Assembly (NCBI GenBank): GCA_016808115.1
Contig: JAEQBH010000646.1
Coordinates: forward strand, 1,612,001 to 1,676,000
Length of the DNA: 64,000 nucleotides
Direction of reading: 5' to 3'
Source: Tetrastigma voinierianum
Taxonomy: Eukaryota; Streptophyta; Magnoliopsida; Vitales; Vitaceae
Each line of letters opens with the position of its first letter. The first letter of the stretch is position 1. Below are positions 35,480 through 47,723 of this stretch, in pieces. A program made the translations under genes and the position numbers. The notes under the pieces were generated by a model that worked only from the letters and a program-made list of their open reading frames with translations, did not search any database and had not been told where the DNA came from.

Positions 35480-37200
35480 ACTATAAAGTTTGGTTTTATT
35501 AGGGCAATTAAACTCGATATGAAAAAAACTTATGATAAACTGAAATGGGATTTTATTAGGGCAACTGGGTCAAAAGTAGACTTTCATTCCAAATGGATTG
35601 GATAGGTTATAAAATGCATTTTCACGGTCTCTTACTTCTTATTAATAAATGACAATTCATAAAGGAAAATTCAACCATCAAGAGATCTTAGGTAAGGGGA
35701 TCCCCTATCTCCTTATATTTTCATTTTATGTATTGAGTTTTTGGGTAAAGAATTAGTAAAATAATCAGCTAATTCTAAAAATCACATCGGAATACAAACT
35801 TGTCGAATTGGGCTTAAAATTCATTTCCTTATGTTTGCAGATGATTGTATCATTTTTGCCAAGTCTTCTCCAAAAGCTTGTTCTGATATTAATAAAGTTT
35901 TACAAGATTGTCGTGCCTTGTATGGCCAACTGATGAATCTTCATAAGTCTTCAATTCAAATTTCAAATAATGTTCAAGGGGCTATGAAGAAAAGGTTATG
36001 AGAAGATTTAAATATTCCTATTTCAAATAGTATTAGCAAGTATCTTGGTTGTCAAATTATTCAAAGTAGAGTTAAAAGGAGCACCTTTTCTGAGGTGGTC
36101 CTTAGGTCCCAAAAAAGTTAGCATCATGGAAAGCCCATTTCCTTTCTAGAGCAAGCAAAATAACTCTAATAAAAACTAACTTGGCAAGTGCTCCTCTTCA
36201 TATGTGAGTTGCTTTAAACTTACAAAAAGAAATAATGAAGACTTAGAATTAATATAAATTCTTTATGGCCACCAAATATGGAGATCAACAACACCAAAGC
36301 ATTTCCCTTAATAGCTTGGGATGATGTATGTAGACCTAAGTATGAAGGAGGCCTAGGAATTAGGAAGAATAAAGATGTTAATAAAGCTACAATAGCTAAA
36401 TTAAGTTGGAGAATTCTCATTGATAATGATAGCATTTAGGCGAGGATCAAGTGAGATAAATATGTTAAAAACAATAACTTCTTTAGAGTTCTAAAAAAGG
36501 CTGGAAATTCCAATGTGTGGAAAGAAATTATTAATCATAGAAAATATATGAGACTAGCCTAAAATGGTAAATATGATATGGTAGAAAAGTAAACTTTTGG
36601 ACAGATAATTGGGTTATATGATGCCTCTGGTTTCTTTTGCGGATGATGATAATTTACATTGCATTAATTCGGAGGCTAAAGTGCACAATTTTATAAATCA
36701 TAAATCTAAGGAATGGAATATTATTTCAGTTTCAACTATCATCCCTCAAAGCGTACTAGCAGATATTCAAGCAATCCCTATTCCTTGTAGTCCTATAGAT
36801 GCTAAATTCTAATGGGGTTTCTTTCAAGATAGAAAGTTTACTCTTAAGTCAGCATTTTATTTTTTTTTGTTCTATTTATAGATAAACGAATAGAACAATA
36901 GATTGTTTAGCTAAGAAAAGTATTTATAATACTCATTCAAATATGCGGTAGTTAGAATTTCCTAAAAATGTTAAAAAAAAAGATTATTGTGGTTTATTCT
37001 TTAACCGGATTTGTAATTTTTCTTATTGGTAGTCGCATTTCACCAAAAATAAAAAGTTTAGTTTTTAAATGACACTGGAAGGAGGAGAATGGAAAAAAAT
37101 AGCATAAAGTACTGACTCCTGAATAGATTAACGATTGTCCTTGTTGCCCAATTTTTCTAACATCCAAGACCGTAGAGCCCATTTAATAATTCATGAAGCC
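35480..37200 (+). pseudogene. LINE (non-LTR) reverse transcriptase fragment, decayed
   Basis: Plus-strand remnants of a plant L1-type ORF2. Readable motifs in order are IKLDMKKTYDKLKWDF (about 35510), GDPLSPYIFILC (about 35698), the catalytic FADDCIIFAK (about 35835-35865), LHKSSIQIS (about 35938) and ISKYLGCQII (about 36030). Then come the domain before the zf-RVT motif, with VWKEIINHRKYMRLA (about 36518), an ADIQAIPIPCSPIDAKF string (36750-36810), FTLKSAFYF (about 36838) and a possible CPCC zinc motif near 37138. The endonuclease half is absent, a normal 5' truncation, and several stops are present. The 3' end and poly-A tail are not clear. Confidence 0.75.
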
Positions 37201-37539
37201 CATTAATTGCTGGCCCAAGAACAAAGTTTCACTTCACGAATCATGTATAATGCTTTGGGGTATTATTATTATATATGTCACATTGAGGCCCATCTTAATT
37301 TCCAACTTCCTAGGTACTTTTAAATAAATGAAAAACTCATGTTATTATTTTATTTGTCTAATTCTTGGCCGACTCTTGAGCTATGTTTTGATTCCGAAAA
37401 TTTTTGAAGGTAAATGGAAAGAAAGAATAAATAAGGAGAAAAAAAATAAAAGAAATAAAAAATTTTAAGAATTAAAGTTAAAATTAAATATGATGTATTT
37501 ATTAAGAATTAAAGTTAAAATTAAATATGATGTATTTAT
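37201..37539. other. AT-rich gap between LINE and copia element G
   Basis: No homology recognised. It contains a direct duplication of about 38 bases beginning TTAAGAATTAAAGTTAAAAT (about 37465-37540) that abuts the copia LTR start. Confidence 0.4.
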
Positions 37540-37761
37540 TGTAATAATGGTGGATGACCACCCATATTTTTTATTATTGTGGATGACCACCCATATTCTG
37601 CCTAAGTATAACTCCCCTTACCATTAAAGTTTGTGACCCTTTCTATACCTTTTTGTAGATTGTGAGCCTATAAAAGGGAAGACTTAGACCCTTTGAAGAA
37701 ATAGATGAAAGAAAAGAATTTCTTATTTAAACTCTTCTACCTTTTCATTACTTTCATAACA
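37540..37761 (+). repeat. 5' LTR of copia G
   Basis: About 222 bases, from TGTAATAATGGTGGATGACC to CATAACA. It contains a duplicated GGTGGATGACCACCCATAT-type string (37548 and 37580 regions) and a TATA box CTATAAAAGGG (37667-37677). The short length fits this copia lineage. The partner LTR lies outside the window. Confidence 0.75.
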
Positions 37762-37776
37762 CGTTATCAGCACGAA
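37762..37776 (+). other. primer-binding region of copia G
   Basis: CGTTATCAGCACGAA directly follows the LTR. The TTATCAGCACGA string is a recurrent feature just inside LTRs of this plant copia group and is taken as the tRNA-Met primer site. Confidence 0.6.
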
Positions 37777-37936
37777 GTTCTAACCAAACACAAGATTCTA
37801 ACCAAGTTATTTTAAGGTAATGATCTTACGTTTGGTGGGTATATATTTTTTTTTACTATGATATTTTTTTTACTAAAGCATAATTGTAGTATTTTAATTT
37901 TGATCCTAATCATGAAAAATTCTCTCTTCCTACAAC

Positions 37937-38077
37937 AAGAGAGTGATTAAGGAAAAAATATAAACCGGAAGTTTTATTGTTCATGAGATTCTTCTCCTCC
38001 TTAAGTAAGAGAGTGATTAAGGAAACAATAAAAACCGGAAGTTTTATTGTTCATGAGATTCTCTCCTTTTCCCGAAG
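37937..38077 (+). repeat. Tandem duplication in the copia G leader
   Basis: Two copies of about 70 bases (AAGAGAGTGATTAAGGAAA, then AAACCGGAAGTTTTATTGTT and CATGAGATTCT), at 37938 and 38007, differing at a few positions. They lie between primer site and gag. Confidence 0.85.
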
Positions 38078-38399
38078 CAAGAGAACCTTCTAATGAAGTT
38101 TTTTTTTATAATTTTTTTTTCACCAAAACTAGAAGTCACAATTTCCTTTTTTTTTATTATTTGATGCTAATAATATGATTATATATTATTATTATTATTA
38201 TTATATGTTGTTTTTATTGTTATTAGTTTTGGTAATTAATTTCAAATAAACAAATAAATAAATAAATAAAAATAACATATTCTTACACTATCAATTATGC
38301 TTCAATATTCATTATAATCTATATGTGGGTCTAAGGTTATTTCCACCATCATTTTTTTAATTTTAATGTTAATCATATTATTGTCTTAGAAATTCAAGA

Positions 38400-39131
38400 A
38401 TGCCGAATCTTACGAAGCTTAAGTTTGTTGCTCTTGATATCTCCAGGAAAAACTATTTATCTTGGATCCTCGATGCTAAAATTCATCTTACCGCTGTGAA
38501 TCTTGACAATACAATTCAAGAAAAAAAATCAGGCATCCCAAAGTGACCATATTAAGGCAACATTTTCTTCGCTATCACCTGATGAGGGCTTGAAAATGAA
38601 TATCTTAAGTGATAAAGGACCCTCGTCCTTGGAAAATTTAAAGGAAAGATATGACCACCAAAACGCTTATACTTCCTAAAACCTATTATGATCAGATGTA
38701 ATTCAAGGTTGTGATTTTTACAATCAAGTACAATATAATTCTCGCACTTTTCAAAAATAAGCCTAAATTGCAATTATGTGGAGAGAAAATCATTGAATCG
38801 TATAAGTTGGAAAAACATAATTCACATTTCACACCTCAATGTGCTCACAACAAAGAATAATGAGAATAGGTTTTGAAAAATATTATGAATTAATTTCTAT
38901 GTCTTCTCAGGGTCAACAAAATAATGAGTTGTTATTGCTGTCACTAATCACGTCCAATCACCGCATCTATCCCCAAGTAATACATCATCTAGTGGTCGTG
39001 GTCGTAGCCATGGTCGTGGTCGTGGTCGTGGTCGTGGTAGTGGCAATATGCATGGTAATGTCAAATAATTATCAATCATGGGAGGTCATATCACTAATAA
39101 AACCATAAGAAATGGTCTAAATATAGCACGC
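38400..39131 (+). pseudogene. gag of copia G, first part, broken
   Basis: Begins at ATG 38400, MPNLTKLKFVALDISRKNYL, the conserved start of this copia gag, followed by SWILDAKIHLTAVNLDNTIQ. After frame changes only fragments are readable. Around 38990-39055 a GGTCGT-type repeat encodes GRGRSHGRGRGRGRGSGN, the Arg-Gly tract that precedes the zinc knuckle. The sequence is cut at 39131 by hAT-2 and resumes at 44944. Confidence 0.8.
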
Positions 39132-39475
39132 CAAGGATGAAAATATCGCTTTCGGGCGTGGATATATCTAATTGGATTTACTTGGATATATCGGATATAT
39201 CGGATATATCGGTGGATATTTTTACATGAATATCGATATATCAAATTAATAAAAATACTTTAATTTACAAACACTTTATAAAAGTGTAAAATGACATTAA
39301 TAAATTTAAATACTGCATATCGATATTACATTGTCATGGTCTTTCACCACCAAACGAAGATCGATGCGGCCCATTGCAACATTTGATGAAGGATCCTGAT
39401 CTGGTGAAGACAATACCAAGACATGGTGTCTGGATAATATTGCTATAAGATCAAACATGCCATGTATAAATGTCT

Positions 39476-42400
39476 TCACTTGTACTCACAACCTCTCCAT
39501 GGATGGAAATCGGGGTTCACCCACATGTTCGCTTGAAACTCTTGTTGCATTTGATATGGAATGCTGAATGGCATTTGTTCAGCATGAGGATAATTTATCA
39601 TTCCATATTCTTCATCAATGGAAGCCGAAGGATTTGAAGAAGGCCGACCATAAGTCATTGTGTGAGGAGGAAATGTTACCGGGCTATTGGATGAATCACC
39701 GGCACAGCCAATGCTCATAGATTCAAAACTAGCCGACAATGAATCCTCATTGTGATGTGCCATCCTTCGTTGTCGACCTCTATATGGCTTTCCAATGGCT
39801 CCAATACCTGCACCAGCTCTCCTAGACCCGTGGTCTTCATCTTGTGTAGCATGTGTGAAATCATCTTCACCAGTGAATGGACTCAATGGATATTGACTTA
39901 TTTGTCGATCTGCAATATCTCCACCATCATTTGCGTGATCACTACCATCATTGTCCCTCCTTGAGCCATCATTGCCTGTAGTTGAAGTACCGCCAAAACT
40001 AGGTCTACTACTATGTTCAAAGACTTTGAATCAAATGAGGGTCGAGAATCAACAACCTGGCCGAACTGAAGCTCCCTATGTCTTGACCGAAACTTTCACT
40101 ATTAATTTCTTCGATAAACACGGTCAACATCAACACTAGCTTTCTAACATGCGCAGCACTCGTGGATTAGGATTTCCATCTTCATCATCCAAATGGAGAG
40201 TAGTCTAACCCATTGGAATAATTGATTATCCTCTTCTTCACCAAACTGCCTGAATGTTTATAAACTGGCAAATTTTTTTCAAAGAACTTTATCTAACTCT
40301 GCCAGATATCACTTATCTTTAGTTTCATGTTATAGTGTAACAAAAACTAATTGTTGGAGCTTAGGTAAGCAAGCCGATTTCTTTGTTTTGTATGTATTAG
40401 AGCAAATGTGCTCCAATTTCTCTCACATGCTGAAGAAGATGCAGTTTGGGCAAGAACTTTAATGGCCAAATTCCTCAATGTGGGAGTGTGGTTTCCATAC
40501 ATGAACCACCATTCAGCTGCAATACAGTAAAAATAAGTAACATTCAAAATCTAATAATAAATATTATGAGTTTTATTTTTAATGTTTTAATGAGAAATAC
40601 CAACCAGAACCATTAAATCTCTTGAGGCTATTGTTTGTTTATCACCGAATCCTCTTCGTGATCTCGAAACATTACAAGTCAGGAATTGAAAATATACAGT
40701 CTAATCAAGAGGTGTTAGGTGTAAGTTTAACCAATTAACTTGAATCGCTTAATTAGATTTGTAAACTAAGTGATGTACCTCATTTCCAAAATTACCAATG
40801 CTCAGAAGTAGAAGATAACTTATGATTACTTCGTGAACAAAGCTTGGAGTAACCTCGTGGTCACTACTAACCTGTGTCTATATTGAAACCTTGGATTCAA
40901 ATAATATGTCAGAAAAGTGATTTGTAATTAGTATGTCATAAGAGGAAAATAATATACATTAAGTGTGATTAAGATATCGCTTTAGTTACCCGGCTGTATG
41001 AAGAGGATGTTTGAATGCTTCATCCCAACCATCCGCGATGATCGTTTTGACCCAATCTTGGCATTGAGTTGATGTAAATTTGTTTCATTACCCGAATCAA
41101 CCCATACACAAATGGCAAGTATGGACGACTTCAGAATCAACAATGCTAAGAACCGTGATATAGTGGCTCATATATTGATACTAGCTTTAGAGACCTTCTC
41201 CCAATATGTATGATCAAACATGAGCACTTCCAACATCATGTCCAATGGTCGATCGACTAAGCTCATGGAGCCCATTCATCAATCGAAGATAAAGATCTTC
41301 TTCAAATCAGCCCTTTTAGAAGACTTTCTAGGGCGATGTATTTGTTGCAAATCTTGTTGCCCCCGACGCACAACAATATCTCACTACGTACCTTTCTCAC
41401 TTCGCAAGCAACCAACCATGATTGTAGATGAAGTTGGTGATTTTGCGTGCATTGGGTACTCAATTCAAATCCGTAGCTCCTTTAGCAATGTCTTCAAACA
41501 TCAAGTCAATGCAAGAAGGCGACCGAGTCCAATATAAATTGTACTTTTCATTAGCAACTTTCCCGCCTTCACAAATGCTGGTTCATTGTCCAGAATAATT
41601 CTGTACAACATTTGTTTCACCTACTTCCTTGATCACGTCCTTCAATAAACCGTAAATGTATTTGTTGTCTTTTATCTTGCTTCCACGAGATCAACCGACT
41701 TGAGGAATATCAGGCTTCCTTTCGAATATACCATGAAATTAATAATGCTCACTCGTGGCCCGGTCCACTCCATCGCATAATCGTACACCCATAAGTCTTC
41801 CATTTTTCCCTTTGGATGTTCACATAATCTTCCATGTCTTTATACTCCATATCCAAGTATTTGTTTTTGATTTCATATGGAGATGGTGGCTCTATTCCCA
41901 TGCCTACAAGTAGAATTAATGAAATTAATTATCTAGTTTTCAATTATAATATAAGATAATAATTTATTAGAAACTGGAAGTGATTGTCACATACCAAATT
42001 TTGTTGTGCACCAAAATCATGTTCCTTGAAGTGGTAAGAGTCTCCGCTTTGTGAGGCTAAACACCTCATATACGGCACTACTGACAATACCATCAAGCTT
42101 TTTTGATCAACCACCTTTGAAAATATTTTTAATGTTCTTTGCCTTGTCAAGACTCAGATAATGATGGAGCAAGCGGTGGTGATGGATCCATTGTTCACAC
42201 TTTTGAGATATTTGCATGCTTTGTCGATTAGCTCTGCTATGGCTAAGGCTCAATTCGTTGTAATATCTCAATTAGTTATCAAGTAAATTCGCTTATTTAA
42301 AAAAATTCTATTTAATTTAAACATTTACCCATTTTTCTTTGCCTCTCATAAATCCTTCTTGTTGTCGGTTCCATTCAAAAGAGTTTTTGATGCACGACAT

Positions 42401-42800
42401 GTCATTTCCCAAATCAGCCTTTCATCGGGTCATGTCACCCGATACATATATATACATCTTCCTCTTCTTCCTCTCATCCTCATCATCATCATCAATGAGA
42501 TGTCTATCGTCCCCATCAGGCCTTCGTAGTTCGCGAATATCTTCTATATCAGCTGCTTTCGCTTTTTCTTTATTTTTCTCGCTTATAAAAGTTGTTTACT
42601 TTGTTTCACTTCCGTGAGGCACATTCAGCACTTTTTGTATTAGTTATCCGAATGCGACAGTGATACTTAAAGCTGAGCGATCCCACCACTGTGATCACCA
42701 AAACCACAAAGAATTGCATATTGTACCATTTCTATTCCCTCCATATGTGTGCACATTTCCATGTCGGATCTCGGCCTCCAATATTACTTCCACTAGCCAT
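39476..42800 (-). pseudogene. hAT-2 transposase (BED finger, DUF659, hAT C-terminal dimerization), decayed
   Basis: The likely start is the ATG ending at 42800, MASGSNIGGRDPTWKCAH, typical of plant BED-finger hAT transposases; BED-like sequence continues to about 42640 with a stop. A DUF659-type catalytic region is traceable at about 41900-41540 (minus), with SLIFLKSVDL-like and DNEPAFVKAGKLL strings. The C-terminal dimerization domain is open at 40347-40547: AEWWFMYGNHTPTLRNLA, then QTASSSACERNWSTFALIHT. The last exon (39476-39886) encodes a Ser/Pro/acidic tail. Introns probably separate these pieces. Several stops in the middle suggest it is dead. Confidence 0.75.
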
Positions 42801-43019
42801 CCTATTATTATACAATTGAAATGAATTTATTTTCATATAAAACAACAAATTTATTATATATATATATACACAATATTAACTAATATATAACTTAATTTTA
42901 AAATATTAACTAACATGAAAGATTAATTAATTTATTAATATGCATACATAATATTAACTAATATATAATTTATTAATATGCATACATATATAACTAAAGG
43001 TTCTTTTAAAGAATTACCC

Positions 43020-43130
43020 ACTATTTAATTTATTATGTATATAAACCATATTATTACATTGATATTTAATTGAAGCTTAAACTAATATATATTTGTATTT
43101 GATGCAATTTATAATCTAATGTCAAATTAA

Positions 43131-43205
<75 letters not shown>

Positions 43206-43806
43206 ATATTTATTATAGTATATAAAACCATATTATTATATGATATTTACCTTGAAGCTTAAACTAATATATATTTCTATTTATAATTTATAATCTAATG
43301 TGAAATTATAAAAAAAAAAAAAGTAATGTATATTTATTTTAAATAATACACCACTATTACATTTATTATAGTATATAAAACCATATTATTATATGGTATT
43401 TACCTTAAAGCTTAAAATAATATATATTTATATTTTATGCAATTAATAATCTAATGTGAAATAAAAAAAAACTAAAGTATATTTATTTTTAAAGTAATAC
43501 ACCACTATTAAATTTATTATAGTATATAAACCATATTATTATATGATATTTACCTTAAAGCTTAAAATAATATATATTTATATTTTATGCATTTTATAAT
43601 CTAATGTGAAATTATAAAATATATAGTATATTTATTATAGTATATTAAACTATTATTATATGATATTTACTTTGAAGCTTAAACTAATATATATATATAT
43701 ATATTTCTATGCAATTTATAATCTAATGTGAAATTATAAAAAACTAATGTATATTTATTTTAAAGAATACACCACTATTAAATTTATTATAGTATATAAA
43801 CCATAT

Positions 43807-43847
<41 letters not shown>

Positions 43848-43960
43848 TATTCTTAAAGCTTAAAGCTTAAAATAATATATATTTATATTTAATAAAAATT
43901 CTATAATCTACTCGTGAAATTATAAAAAAACTAATATAAACTATAGTAGTATTATGAAAT
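43020..43960. repeat. AT-rich tandem array, unit about 150 bp, within hAT-2
   Basis: The motif ACCATATTATTATATGATATTTACCTT... AAGCTTAAA... AATCTAATGTGAAATTATAAA... ACCACTATTAAATTTATTATAGTATATAA recurs five to six times (for example from about 43230, 43379 and 43528, later units shorter). Two (AT)n runs (43133-43199, 43809-43843) interrupt it. It lies upstream of the transposase start. Confidence 0.85.
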
Positions 43961-44943
43961 AAATGTAAAAGTATCTTAGACTAATATTATGTTAACTATA
44001 GTAATATATATTTATCTTAGACTAATATATATTTGTATTTTATTAAATTTATAATGTAATATGAAATATAAAAACAAACTAATATATAATTAACATAAAT
44101 ACAAAAATAAATGTAAAAGTAAAACTATTAAATACACAAAACATAAATACAATAAAAAGTAAGAACATACCTTAATTAATCTTGTTGAAATTTGGAGCTT
44201 CAACCCTAAAATCAAAATTTCCACCTTTTTTGGAGATATATAACAAAGAAAATAATTTTGAGATGAAATGAAGATTTGACAGTGCAGAGAGTTTGGGTAG
44301 AATGTAATGATTGAGCCAGATGAGGATTTTTTGGGTCAAAAAAAGGCTATAGAATGGTCAAAATATACTATGATTTAATTTTAACCGTTGGATTTAGTTT
44401 TGGTGAAACCGACCGTTGGATCTCTTCAAATGCTTGGATCAATCCTCACCGTTGGATCGCTTTTAGATTTACTTTCGTCGTTGGATCAAAAATTTGACCG
44501 TTGGATCACATTTTAACCGGTGAAATCGGGTCAGTTGGATCAAACCGCATTCAAATCGCCATCGACGGCAAACTAGCCGCTTGAAAAGCGTGAGGTTTGA
44601 TCCGACCTGATTTTCCTCGCGACAATGATCCGAAATATAGTAAAGAATGATATATCGACGATATATCAAAATATCTACGATATATTCGCCGATATTTTCA
44701 TATATCTACGATATATCTTCCCAAAAATCTCAAAAATGTTTCCCACGCCACAAGTTCCCCACGTGCCGATATTTCGACCGATATAGTCGCCCAACTGATA
44801 TTTACCGATATATCGCGAGCATTTACCGATTTTGCGATTTTTCCAAAGAACGACTTTATGTATCAAAATCGCTTCAAGAACTTCCCGATACATCTAAATA
44901 TCGGGCGAAATATCGGCCGATATTTCCGACATTTCAATCCTTG

Positions 44944-45994
44944 AGCACGGTAAGGGAAAGAACAATTTCAGCCTCCTGCGAACTATGAAAATAAATTTTA
45001 TAAATGTGGTATGAAGGGGGCATTAATGACATGCTATAATATTGACCATTTAGTTAAACTTACCAAACTCACCAGCAGAAAGCGTAAAGAGAAAATAGAA
45101 ACAAATTTTATTAATGGTGACGATCCGGTGGATATTACTCATCTTGATGTTTCAGATTTTTTTGAAGATCCAAATGGCAAAATTGATCACTTAATTGGTG
45201 ATGGAAATATCCACATCAATTAATATTTTTATTGTCTTTTGATGTTTTATGCATTTTTGTTTCGTGTGTTTTTTTTTTACTGTGTCTTTTTCTTTATTTA
45301 TTTGAATGCAATGCTTATTTGAATTTATTTAATATACATTTTATTTTAAGGTATGGATCTTTGTGTTTGATCACTTCTGCCCAAAGATAAATGGAGAGAT
45401 ATGTCTAGCGTATAGTGCTACTACTCATACAATTCTTCGATCAAAAATATTTTTCCAACATTAGTCAAGCTAATGTAAATACAATATCAGGTCCTACAGA
45501 CTTGATTGATGGTTTTGGAGAGCTACTCATATAGCTACTATGTGGTACCGAGCAGCTCTATATCGAGGGCTGAGGAGACGATCTTGGGATTTAGAAACCA
45601 CTAAGTTTTATGCATTACTCATATTGCTCTCTGCCAAAGCTTGTTGGAAAATTGCCTCGCTTTTTCAGATTATATTATACCACAATAACAACAATTGAAT
45701 TAAATATGGTGATGAGCTAGAAGCTCTCTCACCCAAATATATTTATGCTTTGACATGATAGACTTTGGTACCTAGGGTCAACAATGATGAGGCGAATTAT
45801 TGAAAATTCACATGGACATCCATTAAATAACCAAAAGATTCTTTTTTCTAGTGATTATCCATGTACTGTTTGTTCACAAGGAAAATTGATTGTTAGATCA
45901 TCTCATACAAAAGTCATTGTTGAATCCCCAACATTTTTGGAACGAATCCAAGGGGACATATGTGGACCATTTCATCTACCATGTGGACCATTTC
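44944..45994 (+). pseudogene. copia G: gag zinc knuckle to integrase start, broken
   Basis: Resumes the copia reading: a KCGMKG zinc-knuckle relic at about 45000-45020, then an open piece (45011-45223) with ETNFINGDDPVDITHLDVSD and FFEDPNGKIDHLIGDGNI. Protease is not readable. The pre-integrase region is at about 45360-45700, broken. Integrase begins with MRRIIENSHGHPLNNQKIL (45787 on), CTVCSQGKLIVRSSHTK and ERIQGDICGPFHLPCGPF. The last includes the first catalytic Asp (GDICGP). At 45994, inside integrase, the reading is cut by the LTR of chromovirus E. Confidence 0.8.
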
Positions 45995-46923
45995 TGTCAC
46001 GCCCCGATTCAACCGCCTTGGCTTACGAAGGGGGGCGAGACTACACTGGGACTCTTTACTTTCTTTTTCAGACATTGGTAAGCCCCGGTCTTATAACTGA
46101 ATCAAAAGATCATATCAAAAAATTCCAACCAAAAACAAAGGAAAACTCATATATTATACAAAAAAAACATCTCCTAAATGTGTTCTAACTCCAACAAAGC
46201 AAAAGATAGAGATTAATTAAAGTTTTTCCAAACCCTAATTCATATACTTGTATGTTAGGTTAACCTCCTAACACCCAAACCGGTATCCATACATCTTAAC
46301 CCAAGAATCCATACCCAAGGGAGGATTCCTTACTCATCTTATACAAAATAGGTTATTACCAACCCAACTTTCAAATAATCTAGAGTTATGATGGATTCCT
46401 AACTAAACCCTAGAAATGGAACCACTAATACCCATACAAACACTTCCATATTCAAAGTTTCCATACAAAGTCCTAGTTCCATACTCAAAGTCATAAATCC
46501 ATACCTTTCCTCTTCTTCTTCTTCTTCTTCTTCTCTTCTTCTTCTCTTCTCCTATCTTCTTCATATTTTTGCTCCCAAAAATGCCCAAATGAGAGACCAA
46601 AATTGGTCTTATTTGGTCTAATTCCCATAAGGCCTTGTTTGGCCACCAAAATACATTAATTTGACTTAAGTTTCATTTTATTGCACTTTGGTCCTTCAAC
46701 TCTTTTCTATTTGCTCAACAAGTTATGTTATTTCTATAATAGCCTCACATCTTTTTATCTTATGACTTTTGTGTCCCAATTTGACAAATTACAAATTTAC
46801 CCTTGTTTATTTTCGGGTTTATCAGATTTCACGTTTTGCATTTAAATTATGAAAATTTCAAATTATACCTGCAAAATACCCTAAACATGCTAAAAAGACT
46901 AGGGTGTATTTTGGGGTGTTAAT
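45995..46923 (-). repeat. 3' LTR of chromovirus E (short form)
   Basis: About 929 bases, TGTCACGCCCCGATTC to about GGGGTGTTAATA. On the minus strand it begins near TTAACACCCCAAAATACACC, preceded by the purine tract TTTAAGGGGAGGAG. It has the (CTT)n tract (46503-46560) and the neighbouring text shared with the long LTRs. It lacks their palindrome pair and tandem array. The candidate left target copy is ATTTC (45990-45994). Confidence 0.75.
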
Positions 46924-47723
46924 ATTCTCCTCCCCTTAAAATAAATTTTGTCCTCGAAATTACCTGAACTGAATAGCTGAGGGTACTGTAGCCTCATTGT
47001 CGATTCTGGTTCCCATGTCGCTTCTTCCATACCGTGATGTTGCCAAAGCACTTTTACTAGAGGGACTTGAAAGTTCCGTAACTGTCTTATTTCACGATCT
47101 AGAATAGCTTTCGACTCTTCATCGAAAGTGAAATCTTCTTGTACTTGTATATCTTGAACTAGTAATATGTGCGATGTGTCAGAACGATATCTCCGAAGCA
47201 TAGACACATGGAACACATCATGTAATTTGGCTAACTCTAGAGGGAGTGCCAAACGATACGCTACTGGTCTAACTCTTTCTAAAATCTTGTAAGGCCCAAT
47301 GAATCTTGGACTCAGTTTTCCTTTTCTTCCAAAGCGGAATATCTTTTTCCATGGAGATACTTTTAAAAATACTTTGTCTCCGACTTCATATTCTATATCC
47401 TTTGTTTTCAAATTAGTATAAGACCTTTGTCTATCACTGGCAACTTTTAACCTTTGTTGAATAATCTGAACTTTTTCTTCTGTGTCTTTTACTAAATCAA
47501 GACCAATAATCTTATGTTCGTCCAACTCTGTCCAACATGTAGGAGTTCTACATCTTCTTCCATACAAAGCTTCATACGGGGGCATACCAATACTGGACTG
47601 ATAACTGTTATTATAGGCAAATTCCATGAGTAGAATATACCTATCACAACTTCCCGGAAAATATATTACACAGTCCCAAAGCATATCTTCTAACACCTGA
47701 ATCACTTTTTCGTGACCGCCCAA
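46899..47723 (-). pseudogene. integrase C-terminus plus chromodomain of chromovirus E (274-codon open frame)
   Basis: The longest clean coding stretch in the window. In order it shows KVIQVLEDMLWDCVI and MEFAYNNSYQSSIGM, then PPYEALYGRRCRTPTCWTEL. The GPY/F module follows (GKLSPRFIGPYKILERVRPV), then LHDVFHVSMLRRY. A chromodomain follows (QVPLVKVLWQHHGMEEATWE, then PQLF). In chromoviruses this C-terminal module binds histone marks and steers integration to heterochromatin. The frame starts inside integrase: upstream codons are cut off by the insert at 47722, so this is a truncated gene piece, not an independent gene. The stop lies just inside the 3' LTR. Confidence 0.85.

Larger units (their letters stand above)
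39132..44943 (-). mobile_element. hAT transposon (hAT-2), inserted in copia gag
   Basis: 5.8 kb element with terminal inverted repeats CAAGGATGAAAATATCG (left) and, reverse complement of the right end, CAAGGATTGAAATGTCGG. AGCACG occurs on both sides (39125-39130 and 44944-44949), a degraded target duplication. Both subterminal regions are full of ATATCGGATATATCG or CGATATATC words. The interior codes, on the minus strand, for a BED-finger/DUF659/hAT-dimerization transposase. The copia gag continues directly across it. Confidence 0.8.
37540..45994 (+). mobile_element. Ty1/copia retrotransposon G, 5' part, split by hAT-2
   Basis: Plus-strand element with a short 5' LTR (37540-37761), a primer region, gag, a protease/pre-integrase remnant and the start of integrase. 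It is interrupted by hAT-2 (39132-44943) and cut off at 45994 by chromovirus E. Reverse transcriptase and the 3' LTR are not in the window. The gag start (about NLTKLKFVALDISRKNYLSW) identifies a common plant copia lineage. Confidence 0.85.

Noticed and set aside
38839..39108. Valine-rich open frame
   Set aside because: Wrong-frame translation of the copia gag Arg-Gly repeat.
42339..42617. Serine-rich plus-strand open frame
   Set aside because: Antisense to the hAT-2 transposase 5' exon region; Ser run comes from a CAT/TCC repeat.
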